A stretch of DNA of 43,515 bases from Candidatus Magasanikbacteria bacterium GW2011_GWC2_37_14 (GTDB lineage Bacteria > Patescibacteriota > Patescibacteriia > Magasanikbacterales > UBA922): positions 67,392 through 110,906 of the forward strand of contig LBSX01000001.1 of NCBI GenBank assembly GCA_000990355.1. The letters run 5' to 3'. The notes under the pieces are model-generated. The model saw only the letters and a program-made list of their open reading frames with translations. It searched no databases and was not told where the DNA came from. Positions 23,391-31,957 of the stretch are shown one piece after another (the stretch's first letter is position 1; each line of letters opens with the position of its first letter). Position numbers and translations under genes: made by a program.

Positions 23391-25256
23391 ATGAATATCC
23401 GTAATTTCTGCATTATTGCTCACATTGATCACGGTAAATCCACCCTAGCGGATCGTTTTTTGGAATTAACCAATACTGTAGATAAACGCCACATGCACAA
23501 CCAAATGCTCGATCAAATGGATTTGGAACAAGAACGCGGGATTACCATTAAACTCGCACCAGTGCGCATGCTGTGGTCTCCCCCTTATCAAAGGGGGAAT
23601 GAGGGGGATATTGGTCAAGATACAACAACCCCCCAACCCCCCTTTATTAAGGGGGGAAACGAATACACTTTAAATTTAATTGACACTCCTGGCCATGTGG
23701 ATTTTACTTACGAAGTTTCTCGTTCTTTAGCAGCTGTAGAGGGGGCTGTTTTGTTGGTAGATGCTACCCAAGGCGTACAAGCTCAAACCATTGCTAATTT
23801 GTATTTAGCCTTGGAACAAGATTTAAAAATTATTCCGGCAATCAACAAAATTGATATGCCTAGTGCGGATATTAAAAAAACTACTGAAGAAATTATTCAT
23901 TTATTGGGTTGCGGGCCCGAAGAAATTTTACATGTGTCGGGAAAAACTGGCCAAGGCGTACCAGAATTATTAAAAAATGTTATTGAACAAGTACCGGCAC
24001 CAAAAAATACCAGCACTGAGCCAGCTCGAGCTTTGATTTTTGATTCTTTTTATGATGATTATCGCGGAGTGGTAGCTTCGGTAAGAATTGTGGATGGAGA
24101 ATTGAAAAAAGGCAACAAAATCAAATTTATGCGCACCGAGGCTTTGGCCGAAATTTTGGAAGTCGGACATTTTGCCCCAAAAATGGTTTCCCGTGATTTA
24201 TTGGAAAATGGCCAAGTAGGTTATGTGGTAACAGGTATGAAGGATTTAAAAGATGTGCGTGTGGGCGACACAATTACTTATGCCAACAATCAAGCAACAG
24301 AAGCTTTGCCTGGCTACAAAGACATCAAACCCATGGTCTACGCAGGAATCTTTCCTCAAGAAGGCGATGATTATGGCGCCTTACGCGATGCCATGGACAA
24401 ATTAAAATTAAATGATTCTTCTTTGTTTTACGAACCAGAACATTCGCAAGCTCTGGGCTTTGGTTTTCGCTGTGGATTTTTAGGCATGTTACATTTAGAT
24501 ATTTTTCAAGAAAGACTTCGTCGCGAATTTGGCTTATCAATTGTTGCCACTGTACCAAGCGTTGCTTATAAAATAGAAAAAACTAATCACGAAAAAATTA
24601 GTATTAAGAGCCCACAAGAATTGCCTGAACAAAATTATATTGAACTTATTGAAGAACCTTGGATGATGCTGGATATTATTACACCCGACGAATTTTTGGG
24701 TAATGTAATGACTTTGATTGCCGAGCGCAAAGGCCGTTATTTAAATACCGAATATTTGAGTACTGGTGCCGGTCATCATGCACTGCTCCATTACGAAATT
24801 CCTCTTTCGGCTTTGATCACTGATTTTTATGATAAATTAAAAACTGTTACCAGTGGTTATGCTTCCATGAATTATGAATTAAAAGATTTTGAAAAAACCG
24901 ACGTGGTGCGACTAGATATTTTGGTTTCCGATGAAAAAATCGAAGCCTTGTCTACGTTGGTTTGGCGTGAAGATGCTCACAAAGTTGGTAAAAAAATTGT
25001 TGAATCTTTAAAAGACACTCTACCACGCCAACAATTTGTTTTAAAAATTCAAGCCGCGATTGGTGGCAAAATTGTCGCTGGTGAAAGAATCTCCGCACTT
25101 CGCAAAGATGTAACTGCCACCATGTCGGGTGGTGACGTAACCCGTAAAAACAAATTATTAGATAAACAGAAAAAAGGCAAGAAAAAAATGTTGGCCTTAG
25201 GTAAAGGTAAAGTGGATATTCCCAGTGAAGCTTATTTGGCAGTTTTAAAAAGATAA
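23391..25256 (+). CDS. lepA: Elongation factor 4 (LepA), with repeat-derived insertion
   Basis: A 621-aa translational GTPase that acts on stalled or back-translocating ribosomes. G1 is HIDHGKST (11-18), G3 DTPGHVDF, G4 NKID; later domains include the EF4-specific C-terminus (MSGGDVTRKNKLLDKQKKGKKKM). Residues 62-90 (WSPPYQRGNEGDIGQ... to KGGNE) are an in-frame insertion in the G domain between switch I and the strand leading to DTPG; the DNA there (23574-23660) is a palindrome of CCCCCTTATCAAAGGGGG type. Normal LepA is about 600 aa. tsaE follows two bases after its stop. Confidence 0.96.
   Translation: MNIRNFCIIAHIDHGKSTLADRFLELTNTVDKRHMHNQMLDQMDLEQERGITIKLAPVRMLWSPPYQRGNEGDIGQDTTTPQPPFIKGGNEYTLNLIDTPGHVDFTYEVSRSLAAVEGAVLLVDATQGVQAQTIANLYLALEQDLKIIPAINKIDMPSADIKKTTEEIIHLLGCGPEEILHVSGKTGQGVPELLKNVIEQVPAPKNTSTEPARALIFDSFYDDYRGVVASVRIVDGELKKGNKIKFMRTEALAEILEVGHFAPKMVSRDLLENGQVGYVVTGMKDLKDVRVGDTITYANNQATEALPGYKDIKPMVYAGIFPQEGDDYGALRDAMDKLKLNDSSLFYEPEHSQALGFGFRCGFLGMLHLDIFQERLRREFGLSIVATVPSVAYKIEKTNHEKISIKSPQELPEQNYIELIEEPWMMLDIITPDEFLGNVMTLIAERKGRYLNTEYLSTGAGHHALLHYEIPLSALITDFYDKLKTVTSGYASMNYELKDFEKTDVVRLDILVSDEKIEALSTLVWREDAHKVGKKIVESLKDTLPRQQFVLKIQAAIGGKIVAGERISALRKDVTATMSGGDVTRKNKLLDKQKKGKKKMLALGKGKVDIPSEAYLAVLKR
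23574..23660. repeat. CCCCCTTATCAAAGGGGG / CCCCCCTTTATTAAGGGGGG repeat pair inside lepA
   Basis: Two hairpin units (CCCCCTTATCAAAGGGGG and CCCCCCTTTATTAAGGGGGG) separated by about 40 bp lie in frame in lepA. The unit matches those in cca, queH and rarA. Confidence 0.88.
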
Positions 25257-25258
25257 TT

Positions 25259-25744
25259 ATGGAATATTTTACTCATTCGGAAAAAGACCTGATTACTTTG
25301 GGTAAAAAATTAGCAGCTAATTTTAAAGCTGGTGATGTTGTTTTATTATCCGGCAATTTGGGTGCTGGCAAAACAACATTTACTAAAGGTGTAGCACAAT
25401 ATTTTGGTATTAAAAAAAATATTACATCACCTACTTTTTCTCTCATGAACGTTTACCCTGTTAAATCGGCCGGAGGCCGTGCCCTTAAAGGGCAATTTAA
25501 CAGGGTGAACCAACTTGGAACTAACAACTTGGAAATAAGAACTCTAGTGCACATTGACACCTACCGTTTAGAAAATGAAGAAAAATTACTAGAAATCGGA
25601 GCTGAAGATTATCTAGGAAGTACGGATACAGTATGTTTGATTGAATGGCCGGAAAAGCTAAAAAAACTTTTAAAAAATAAAAAAATAGTTAAAATTAATA
25701 TTGAACACTTAGATGCTGGAAGGAAAGTAATAATAAATGACTAA
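25259..25744 (+). CDS. tsaE: tRNA threonylcarbamoyladenosine biosynthesis ATPase TsaE
   Basis: A 161-aa ATPase needed with TsaB, TsaC and TsaD to make t6A at position 37 of ANN-decoding tRNAs. P-loop SGNLGAGKTTFTKG (31-44), SPTFSLMNVY, HIDTYRL (98-104), CLIEWPEKL. Usual TsaE is about 130-150 aa. Between SLMNVY and HIDTYRL, normally separated by only a few residues, about 30 extra residues occur; the DNA is a 60-bp nested palindrome (25451-25510) plus a short tail. The catalytic motifs are intact, so the enzyme may still work. Confidence 0.93.
   Translation: MEYFTHSEKDLITLGKKLAANFKAGDVVLLSGNLGAGKTTFTKGVAQYFGIKKNITSPTFSLMNVYPVKSAGGRALKGQFNRVNQLGTNNLEIRTLVHIDTYRLENEEKLLEIGAEDYLGSTDTVCLIEWPEKLKKLLKNKKIVKINIEHLDAGRKVIIND
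25451..25510. repeat. Nested palindrome inside tsaE
   Basis: Outer arms ACCCTGTTAAAT (25455-25466) and ATTTAACAGGGT (25495-25506) are perfect; inside lie GGCCGGAGGCC and the self-complementary GCCCTTAAAGGGC. It encodes PVKSAGGRALKGQFNRV in frame. No stop codon arises. Confidence 0.9.
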
Positions 25745-25852
25745 TTTCTAATATCTAATTACTAATGAAATTTTTAATGTCCAAATTTTAAACATTTGTT
25801 ATTTCATTTGAAATTAGGTGAATTAGGAATTAGAAATTCTGGACTTATTTTG
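25745..25852. repeat. AT-rich inverted repeat between tsaE and queH
   Basis: Units such as CTAATTTCTAATATCTAATTACTAAT and their complement GAATTAGGAATTAGAAATT make an imperfect hairpin. It lies between convergent genes and could also serve as a terminator. Confidence 0.55.
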
Positions 25853-26425
25853 TAATGAATACGCACAACCACAATAACCTTGTCTGTATATATTTCTTTC
25901 ATCAATCATCTTCCTCCCCTTTTCTTGTCTTCCTTCTTTTTTCCAATCAGTTTCAAAAAACTTTACGCCATATTTTTCACCAAGCATTTTGCCGATTGTA
26001 TTTATTACTTCGGCTTTTTTATTACGCCCGCTTGTTAAGGTAGTACAAAATATTTCAAAATTATTTTCTTTTGCATATTGGGCAGTTTTTTCTAAACGTA
26101 ATTTAAAACACTTAGCACAACGCGCTCCACCTTCTGGTTCATTTTCCAAGCCACGTACCTCGGTTTGCCATTTGTCTTGGTCGTAATTTATCCCCCTCTT
26201 ACCAAGAGGGGGTACAGGGGGAGTTGCCGAGGCATCGTCCCTATCAACCATTTCCACACCCCACTCTTTACAAACTTTCACTACTTCATTTTTTCTTTTT
26301 AAATATTCGACTTCTGGGTAAATATTTGGATTATAAAAAAATACAGTGAGTTGATACTTACTTTTTAATTCATCAATCACTGCAATACTACACGGTGCGC
26401 AACAAGTGTGTAAGAGAAATTTCAT
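25823..26425 (-). CDS. queH: Epoxyqueuosine reductase QueH
   Basis: A 200-aa QueH (former DUF208) protein, the cobalamin-independent enzyme for the last step of queuosine synthesis in tRNA. Cys motifs that hold the Fe-S cluster and metal: CCAPC (8-12), GGARCAKCFKLRLEKTA and C-terminal QGYCGC. Residues about 64-80 (SATPPVPPLGKRGIN) are an in-frame insert encoded by a CCCCCTCTTACCAAGAGGGGG-type repeat (26186-26236). The remaining protein is of normal length. Presence of QueH implies use or salvage of queuosine precursors. The 3' end overlaps the AT-rich repeat region. Confidence 0.92.
   Translation of the reverse strand: MKFLLHTCCAPCSIAVIDELKSKYQLTVFFYNPNIYPEVEYLKRKNEVVKVCKEWGVEMVDRDDASATPPVPPLGKRGINYDQDKWQTEVRGLENEPEGGARCAKCFKLRLEKTAQYAKENNFEIFCTTLTSGRNKKAEVINTIGKMLGEKYGVKFFETDWKKEGRQEKGRKMIDERNIYRQGYCGCAYSLQNKSRISNS
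26186..26236. repeat. CCCCTCTTACCAAGAGGGG palindrome inside queH
   Basis: CCCCCTCTTACCAAGAGGGGG followed by TACAGGGGG. It belongs to the same C-run/G-run family as those in lepA, cca and rarA, and adds about 16 residues to QueH. Confidence 0.85.
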
Positions 26426-26426
26426 A

Positions 26427-26560
26427 TTAAAGGTTTCCTCCCCTTATAGGGGAGGTAAGGTGGGGTCTTTAGTAATAATTAGTTTTATTTTAAAGCAGAC
26501 CCCTTCATACCTGCCTGCCGGTAGGCAGGCTCCCCCTCGTAGGGGGAGACTTAAAACCAA
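26427..26560. repeat. Composite repeat: CTCCCCTTATAGGGGAG and CCTGCCTGCCGGTAGGCAGG units
   Basis: Contains CTCCCCTTATAGGGGAG, AGACCCCTTC, a perfect CCTGCCTGCCGGTAGGCAGG palindrome and CCCCCTCGTAGGGGG. It separates queH from the MFS gene and extends into the MFS 3' end, where it encodes the last residues SPPTRGSLPTGRQV. Confidence 0.8.
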
Positions 26561-27737
26561 AATTAGCAATCACAAAATAAATAGTCGCAATCAAAGCTAC
26601 TACTAATCCAAACACAAAACCATAAACAAAACTAAAATAGGTAATGATTAACCCAACAATAAATGGCCCACTGGAATGCCCAACATCCATTAAAGAACTT
26701 AAAGCTCCCATCGAAGGACCAAGTTCTTCTTTTTTTATTATTTCTGGTACGTATGAATTTGTGGCCACTGTAGAAATAGACATTCCCAAACCAAAAATAA
26801 TACTTAGAATTAAAATTAACCAATAATTATTTAAAAATGGGATAAAAACAAAGGACATTGCGAAAATAAACATCCCAAAAACAATTTGTGTACGTTTATT
26901 CACTCTGTCGGCCAATCGTCCAAACAATGGCTTGGTAAGAGCAATGGCCAAAATTTGTATAGAAAAAATTAAACCGATTTTACTCGCACCAAAACCCAAA
27001 TTATGTAAGTAAAGTGGTAAAAAAGTTTCTAAAACACCAAATATAAAGTATATAGACATTTCTACCAAAGCAGTAGAAACTAATTTTGCTTGTCTAAAAA
27101 TATTTTTCAAAGCTTGCCAAAAAATTTTAAAACTTAAATCATGACCTTGGGGTTTAACTTCTTCTTCTATGTCTTTATACAATAAAGACAAAAATAATAC
27201 AGGTAACGCAAGAACAAAAACCGCAAAATATACTGCTCGATAATTTGCTAAACCATTAAAAAAAGTAAAATAAGAAATAATCAAACCACCGAAAAGTGGC
27301 GCCAAAGTACGGCCAATTAATGTGGCGGATGAATAGGTACCAAGTTTTTCACCTTTATTACTTTCGTATGAATTAAAAATTATTGTGGCTGAAAGTGGAC
27401 CCAAAATTGCTGTTGCCAAACCATGAAAAAATCTAATTGGAATAAGCCACCAAGCATTGGTAACAAAAATATACATGAGTGGTGCTAAAACAAATACCAA
27501 AGAAGATAATATTAATAATTTCTTTTTTCCCCAATGATTAATCAAAAGTCCTACAGGAAAACTAAAAATAATTCCTGCCAATGGAGAAATTGCTGAAATT
27601 AAACCGAGCACTGCTTCGCCTTGCCCTAAAGCATTTACATATAAAGGCAACACCGGATTCTTGGCCATGGTAGTGGAAAAAATTCCAAAAAAACCAATTG
27701 CAGAAAGTAAATAAATTATCTGGTTATTTTTTTTCAT
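26505..27737 (-). CDS. Major facilitator superfamily transporter
   Basis: A 410-aa 12-helix MFS permease. I prefer the ATG at 27737 (MKKNNQIIYLLSAIGFFG) over a GTG at 27755. Loop 2-3 has LINHWGKKKLLI, a GxxxxRxGRRxx-like motif, and the corresponding loop 8-9 has LFGRLADRVNKRTQIV. Short cytoplasmic central loop (KDIEEEVKPQGHDLSFKIFW). It resembles drug-efflux or sugar-efflux members but the substrate is unknown. The C-terminal residues from SPPTRG onward are encoded by a repeat and replace the native tail. It follows the ArsP-like permease by 27 bp, so they are probably one unit. Confidence 0.88.
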   Translation of the reverse strand: MKKNNQIIYLLSAIGFFGIFSTTMAKNPVLPLYVNALGQGEAVLGLISAISPLAGIIFSFPVGLLINHWGKKKLLILSSLVFVLAPLMYIFVTNAWWLIPIRFFHGLATAILGPLSATIIFNSYESNKGEKLGTYSSATLIGRTLAPLFGGLIISYFTFFNGLANYRAVYFAVFVLALPVLFLSLLYKDIEEEVKPQGHDLSFKIFWQALKNIFRQAKLVSTALVEMSIYFIFGVLETFLPLYLHNLGFGASKIGLIFSIQILAIALTKPLFGRLADRVNKRTQIVFGMFIFAMSFVFIPFLNNYWLILILSIIFGLGMSISTVATNSYVPEIIKKEELGPSMGALSSLMDVGHSSGPFIVGLIITYFSFVYGFVFGLVVALIATIYFVIANFGFKSPPTRGSLPTGRQV

Positions 27738-27764
27738 AGTCCAATAAATACTCACTATAAATAA

Positions 27765-28712
27765 TTACTTAAGCAAAAAATTAAATAAATAACCCACTAC
27801 AACAATCCCCACAAACATCACACTTGCAAAAATTACCAGTAATTTATTTTTCATAATTCTTTTTAAAATCATAAACTCTGGTAATGACAAGGCAGTAACT
27901 GCCATCATTAAGGCCAAGGCCGTACCAACACCAACCCCTTTTTCCACCAAAACTGAAACTAACGGTACCACACCGGCAGCGTTAGAATATAATGGAATAC
28001 CAATTAAAGTAGCCAGAGGTACTGCATACCAAACATTTACTCCAGCGTATTGTGCCAAAAAATTAGTTGGCACATAGCCGTGAATCCAAGCACCTAAACC
28101 AACACCAATAATAATATATAACCAAACTTTTTTAACAATTTTTTTGGTATAACTTAGAGCATAAAAAAAACGTTCTTTCCAAGTTGGTTCTTGTTTATTA
28201 GTACAATCACATGATTTATTATCATTATTTAAACTTTCCAATAATGTTTCGGCTTTAAATTTACCAATTATCCAACCAGCCAAAATAGCCACAATTAAAC
28301 CACTAATTACATAGAGCAAAGCAATTTTTATACCAAACATACTCCAAAGCAAGGCAATAGCAATTTCGTTGATCATTGGTGAAGCGATAAGAAAGGTAAA
28401 AGTAGCACTAAGCGGAATACCCGCCTCTACAAAACCCAAAAATAACGGCACTGCACTACAAGAACAAAAAGGGGTGATTATACCAAACAAGCCAGCTAGC
28501 AAATGGCTCCAAAAAGGATGGCGTTTGGCTAAAATATTTTTAATTTTTTCTTTAGGTAAAAACGTTCGCAAAACAGAAACCACAAAAATCATTACTGCCA
28601 GTAGCAATAAAATTTTTATAACGTCGTAAATAAAATAACTCACGACTTCGTATAGACGAGTGTCTGTGGTGATAAATAGGCTGGTGATAAAATTAGAGAA
28701 TAATTTTAACAT
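27765..28712 (-). CDS. ArsP/UPF0718 family permease
   Basis: A 315-aa permease of the DUF318/ArsP group with about eight helices. The motif GIITPFCSCSAVPLFLGFVEAGIP (about 78-101) with two Cys is typical, as is the internal repeat LIGIPLYSNAAGVVPLV. A soluble loop with CDC (KSCDCTNKQ) separates the two halves. ArsP exports organoarsenicals in some bacteria; other members are uncharacterised. I infer metal(loid) or organometal transport only. It precedes the MFS transporter on the same strand. Confidence 0.85.
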   Translation of the reverse strand: MLKLFSNFITSLFITTDTRLYEVVSYFIYDVIKILLLLAVMIFVVSVLRTFLPKEKIKNILAKRHPFWSHLLAGLFGIITPFCSCSAVPLFLGFVEAGIPLSATFTFLIASPMINEIAIALLWSMFGIKIALLYVISGLIVAILAGWIIGKFKAETLLESLNNDNKSCDCTNKQEPTWKERFFYALSYTKKIVKKVWLYIIIGVGLGAWIHGYVPTNFLAQYAGVNVWYAVPLATLIGIPLYSNAAGVVPLVSVLVEKGVGVGTALALMMAVTALSLPEFMILKRIMKNKLLVIFASVMFVGIVVVGYLFNFLLK

Positions 28713-28726
28713 ACTTTTCTATTTCT

Positions 28727-28790
28727 GAGTTCCCGCTGGAGTTTACCCCGTACCGAGATACGGGGCAAAAACGACACTCCGTGTCACTTT
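28727..28790. repeat. CCCCGTACCGAGATACGGGG repeat at the rarA 3' end
   Basis: CCCCGTA (28746-28752) and TACGGGG (28759-28765) form a hairpin flanked by CTGGAGTTTA and ACACTCCGTGT. It lies at the end of rarA; the rarA TGA stop (28784-28786) is within its flank. Confidence 0.65.
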
Positions 28791-30124
28791 TTCAAATAAT
28801 TTCTATTTTTTAATTCTTCTGGCAAGTAGTCTTGTTTTACATCTTCACCTATAAAATCCGGTGTGTATTTATAATCTTTACCATAACCAATCTTTTTCAT
28901 AAACTTTGTCGGAGCATTTCGCAAATGAATTGGCACACCAAGATGCGAAGTATTTTTAGCGTCCTCAGCTGCTTGAAGATAGGCAGTGTATAATAAATTT
29001 GATTTTTTCGCCATTGCACAATAGACCACGGCTTCGGCCAAATGTACATTACATTCTGGATATCCCAATTTATGACAAGCGTCATAGGCTGCATTAGCTA
29101 CCAGCAAAGCCCGAGAATCAGCCACCCCAATATCTTCGGCGGCAAAACGCAAAACCCGGCGAGCAATATATAGTGGCTCACAGCCACCTTCAACCATTCG
29201 CGCCAACCAATACAGACTAGCATTAGCATCACTCCCACGCATTGATTTATGCAATGCCGAAATTAAATTATAAAATTCCTCGCCCTTTTTATCAAAAATT
29301 AAATGAGTTTTTTGTAAAGCTTCTTTTATATCGCTCACTTCAATTACAATTATGTCCTCCTCTTTCCAAGAGGAGGTGGCCCGACGCAGGGCCAGTGGAG
29401 TTTGCCGGTGTTTTAGCTCAACTTCGGCAACTCCCCCCTGCCCCCTCTTGGTAAGAGGGGGATAACGAACTTTAGCCTTAAAAGCCAACTCCAACCCATT
29501 CAATGCCACTCGCGCATCACCTGCACTCAAACCAGCCAACAATTCTATTGCTTCTTCTTTAATTTCAATTTTAAATTTGCCCAATCCCCGCTCTTCATCT
29601 TTTAAAGACTGATTAATAATTTTTATAATATCTTCATCGGCTAATTTTTTTAAAATAAATACTCGCGAACGCGACAAGAGCGGGCCAATTATTTCAAACG
29701 AAGGATTTTCTGTAGTCGCCCCAATTAAAACAATCTCCCCTTTTTCTACCAAGGGTAAGAGTGCATCTTGTTGAGCTTTATTCCAACGATGAATTTCGTC
29801 AATAAACAAAATTGTTCTTTGTGAATTATCACCCAACAAGCGTTCTTTGGCTTCTTTTACTACCCGGCGCAAATCATCTTTACCACTTTCTACTGCCGAC
29901 AAGACCACAAAAAATGATTTGGTTTGTTCGGCCACAATTTGTGCCAAAGTAGTTTTGCCAACTCCGGGTGGACCCCAAAAAACCAAAGATGACAATTCAT
30001 CATTTTCAATTAATTTGCGCAATAATTTTCCTTTACCAACAATTTCTTCTTGACCAAAAAATTCCTCAAAATTTTGAGGGCGCATTCTGTCTGCCAAGGG
30101 ATTTTGTAAATTATTTATTACCAT
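28784..30124 (-). CDS. rarA: Replication-associated recombination protein RarA (MgsA)
   Basis: A 446-aa AAA+ ATPase related to clamp loaders, acting at stalled replication forks. N-terminus NPLADRMRPQNFEEFFGQEEIVG, Walker A GPPGVGKTT (51-59), Walker B ILFIDEIHR (105-113), sensor ATTENPSFEI and the C-terminal MgsA domain (SMRGSDANASLYWLARMVEGGCEPLYIARR). The stretch around residues 210-250 (YPPLTKRGQGG..., ...SSWKEEDI) is an insertion encoded by two CCCCCTCTTGG-type repeat halves (29360-29465), lying just after the lid domain. The stop codon is TGA. It overlaps the phospholipase D-like gene by 14 bases. Confidence 0.95.
   Translation of the reverse strand: MVINNLQNPLADRMRPQNFEEFFGQEEIVGKGKLLRKLIENDELSSLVFWGPPGVGKTTLAQIVAEQTKSFFVVLSAVESGKDDLRRVVKEAKERLLGDNSQRTILFIDEIHRWNKAQQDALLPLVEKGEIVLIGATTENPSFEIIGPLLSRSRVFILKKLADEDIIKIINQSLKDEERGLGKFKIEIKEEAIELLAGLSAGDARVALNGLELAFKAKVRYPPLTKRGQGGVAEVELKHRQTPLALRRATSSWKEEDIIVIEVSDIKEALQKTHLIFDKKGEEFYNLISALHKSMRGSDANASLYWLARMVEGGCEPLYIARRVLRFAAEDIGVADSRALLVANAAYDACHKLGYPECNVHLAEAVVYCAMAKKSNLLYTAYLQAAEDAKNTSHLGVPIHLRNAPTKFMKKIGYGKDYKYTPDFIGEDVKQDYLPEELKNRNYLKK
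29360..29465. repeat. Repeat insert inside rarA
   Basis: CTCTTTCCAAGAGGAGG at one end and CCCCCTCTTGGTAAGAGGGGG at the other enclose CGACGCAGGGCCAGTGG-like sequence. It adds about 40 residues to RarA in frame. Confidence 0.82.
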
Positions 30125-31202
30125 GCCAAATTCTATATAACTTTAGCGCAATCCATTCTTTTAATTTTTGCATTGTTCCCCTCTTTTTCCACTCTTCATC
30201 TGTTATATTTTTGGACTCTTCTATCCATTTTTCTAAAGTATCTTTTAATTTTCTTACAATCTTTTTTTCATTTATTTTTATATTTGCTTCATACAAATCA
30301 TAAAAACCTGTGTATTCCAAATTAGTACTTCCGATCATAGCCCAATCATCGTCCACAATCACTCCTTTACCGTGCATCATTTTGGAAGACAGGTGTATAT
30401 TTACACCCAATTTTCTCATAATACTAAACCATGCATATGAAGCCAAGGTCATAATCCTTAAATCACTACGAAAAGGTATTAATAAATCAATTCTAATACC
30501 ACGTTTTTTTGCCAACCACAAGGCATGAAGAAAACGTTTATCTGGAAAATAATAAGGAGAAAATAAAATTACTCTTTCTCTAGCACGCATTAATGCTTCG
30601 GTATATTTGCTTCTGGCAAAAGACTTTCTACTGTTTGGTTCATCCAAAACCAATTCCGCTTCATCATGCAAAACACGAAAATCGTATTTTAATAAATGAT
30701 GCACATTTTTTTTGTTACCTCCAGCAATAATATAATTTTTAGCAAAGGCCCGCAAAAGTGAATGTACTACTTTGCCCTGAAAAGCCACTTGAATATCCAA
30801 CCAATCTTGCATTTCTTCACCAACATTCACCCCGCCCAAAAATCCAATTTCTTCATCAATAATTAAAATTTTACGGTGAGTGCGAGCCCAAAATCTTTTC
30901 CACCAACCACGATAACGTTTTTTCCTCTCATTAAAAAATATTAATTCTCCACCTGCTTTAAGTAAACTCTCTGCTCTAGTCTTAGAAAACCAAAAATTCC
31001 CCCAATTATCAATTACTAATCTAACTACAACTCCTTCTTTGGCTTTTTTTTCTAATAAATCAAAAAATGGCTTACCTATTTCGTCATCCAAGAAAATATA
31101 CAATTCCCAATAAATAGACTTTTTGGCAACCGAAATTGCCTGGTACATTGCCTCCCAAGCTTCTTTGGAAGAAGAATATATTTTAAAACTTGTTGTTTTC
31201 AT
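30111..31202 (-). CDS. Phospholipase D-like / cardiolipin synthase family protein
   Basis: A 363-aa protein with two PLD (HKD) motifs: H109-K111-D116 (THRKILIID) and H277-K279-D284 (MMHGKGVIVD), followed by GSTNLEY. I use the ATG at 31202 (MKTTSFKIYSSSKEAWEAM); the longer frame includes terminator sequence. Two HKD motifs and the IYWELYIFLDDEIG start match bacterial cardiolipin synthase (ClsA/B-like) and related phosphatidyltransferases. There is no N-terminal transmembrane pair, so it resembles the ClsB/YwiE type. It likely acts on membrane phospholipids. Its 3' end overlaps rarA by 14 bases. Confidence 0.85.
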   Translation of the reverse strand: MKTTSFKIYSSSKEAWEAMYQAISVAKKSIYWELYIFLDDEIGKPFFDLLEKKAKEGVVVRLVIDNWGNFWFSKTRAESLLKAGGELIFFNERKKRYRGWWKRFWARTHRKILIIDEEIGFLGGVNVGEEMQDWLDIQVAFQGKVVHSLLRAFAKNYIIAGGNKKNVHHLLKYDFRVLHDEAELVLDEPNSRKSFARSKYTEALMRARERVILFSPYYFPDKRFLHALWLAKKRGIRIDLLIPFRSDLRIMTLASYAWFSIMRKLGVNIHLSSKMMHGKGVIVDDDWAMIGSTNLEYTGFYDLYEANIKINEKKIVRKLKDTLEKWIEESKNITDEEWKKRGTMQKLKEWIALKLYRIWHGNK

Positions 31203-31221
31203 AACAACCTTTAATATAATC

Positions 31222-31247
31222 AAAAAACTGCCTTTTGGCAAGGCAGT
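31222..31247 (-). terminator. Terminator after the UMP kinase-like gene
   Basis: ACTGCCTT and AAGGCAGT (31227-31247) form a perfect eight-pair stem with a five-base loop; on the minus strand it is followed by TTTTTT. It sits between the kinase stop at 31253 and the phospholipase start. Confidence 0.82.
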
Positions 31248-31252
31248 ATTTA

Positions 31253-31939
31253 TTACTCAATAATTGTGCCTTTAAAGGGCTTACAATTTAAAGCCTTCTC
31301 TACTTCTTTTAAATTGTTACCATTTAAGACTGAAACTTTTAATCCCAACTCTTGCGCCAAATCACTGGCAATGGGATCAAATGGGGAATTTTTACCTGGT
31401 AGCCATTTATAGCCCACAATTTTTTTTCTAAATTCTTGCCAACCAATTTTTTCTATTTTCTTAGCATCTTTAAATTTTCGTGGGTCTTTATCATAAACAT
31501 AATCAATGTTCGACAAATTTAACAATTCTTTGGCACCAAATTGTTTGGCTAAAATTACCGAATCTGTATCCGTAGAGAAACCAGGCTCCCAACCACCAGC
31601 AATTACAATTGGCTTTTTTGTTTTAATTTTTTGTGTAGGGTCTTTAATAACTTTGTCATGAGCCCAATTACCAAACATTAATCTTACGAATTCGGCATTG
31701 TACCAAGTAGTATAAATACCAAGCCAATGCAAATCGGTATTGGGTAGTTTTACTACACTAGTTAAAGCTTCTTGATAAACCCGACAAGTAGCTCCCCCGC
31801 CAATCACCAAAACAAATTTCTCGCCTTTTTTAACTCGCCCTAAAATTAACTGGCGAAATTTCTTAAGAAACTTAATATCAAAACCAGTTTTGGGAATAAT
31901 AATTGAACCACCGACTGAGATAATTTTGTAATTATTCAT
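31253..31939 (-). CDS. pyrH: Uridylate kinase-like (amino acid kinase family) protein
   Basis: A 228-aa amino-acid-kinase fold protein. It starts KIISVGGSIIIPKTGFDIKFL, with FVLVIGGGATCRVYQEAL for the phosphate-binding Gly loop and GGWEPGFSTDTDSVILAKQFGAKELLNLSNIDYVYDKDPRKF, a motif of UMP kinases near the acceptor site. The sequence is closer to the archaeal-type UMP kinases than to E. coli PyrH. It phosphorylates UMP to UDP for pyrimidine nucleotide supply if the assignment holds. Another small-molecule kinase of the family remains possible. A terminator follows. Confidence 0.8.
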   Translation of the reverse strand: MNNYKIISVGGSIIIPKTGFDIKFLKKFRQLILGRVKKGEKFVLVIGGGATCRVYQEALTSVVKLPNTDLHWLGIYTTWYNAEFVRLMFGNWAHDKVIKDPTQKIKTKKPIVIAGGWEPGFSTDTDSVILAKQFGAKELLNLSNIDYVYDKDPRKFKDAKKIEKIGWQEFRKKIVGYKWLPGKNSPFDPIASDLAQELGLKVSVLNGNNLKEVEKALNCKPFKGTIIE

Positions 31940-31957
31940 ACTTTTTTTATAAAATAT

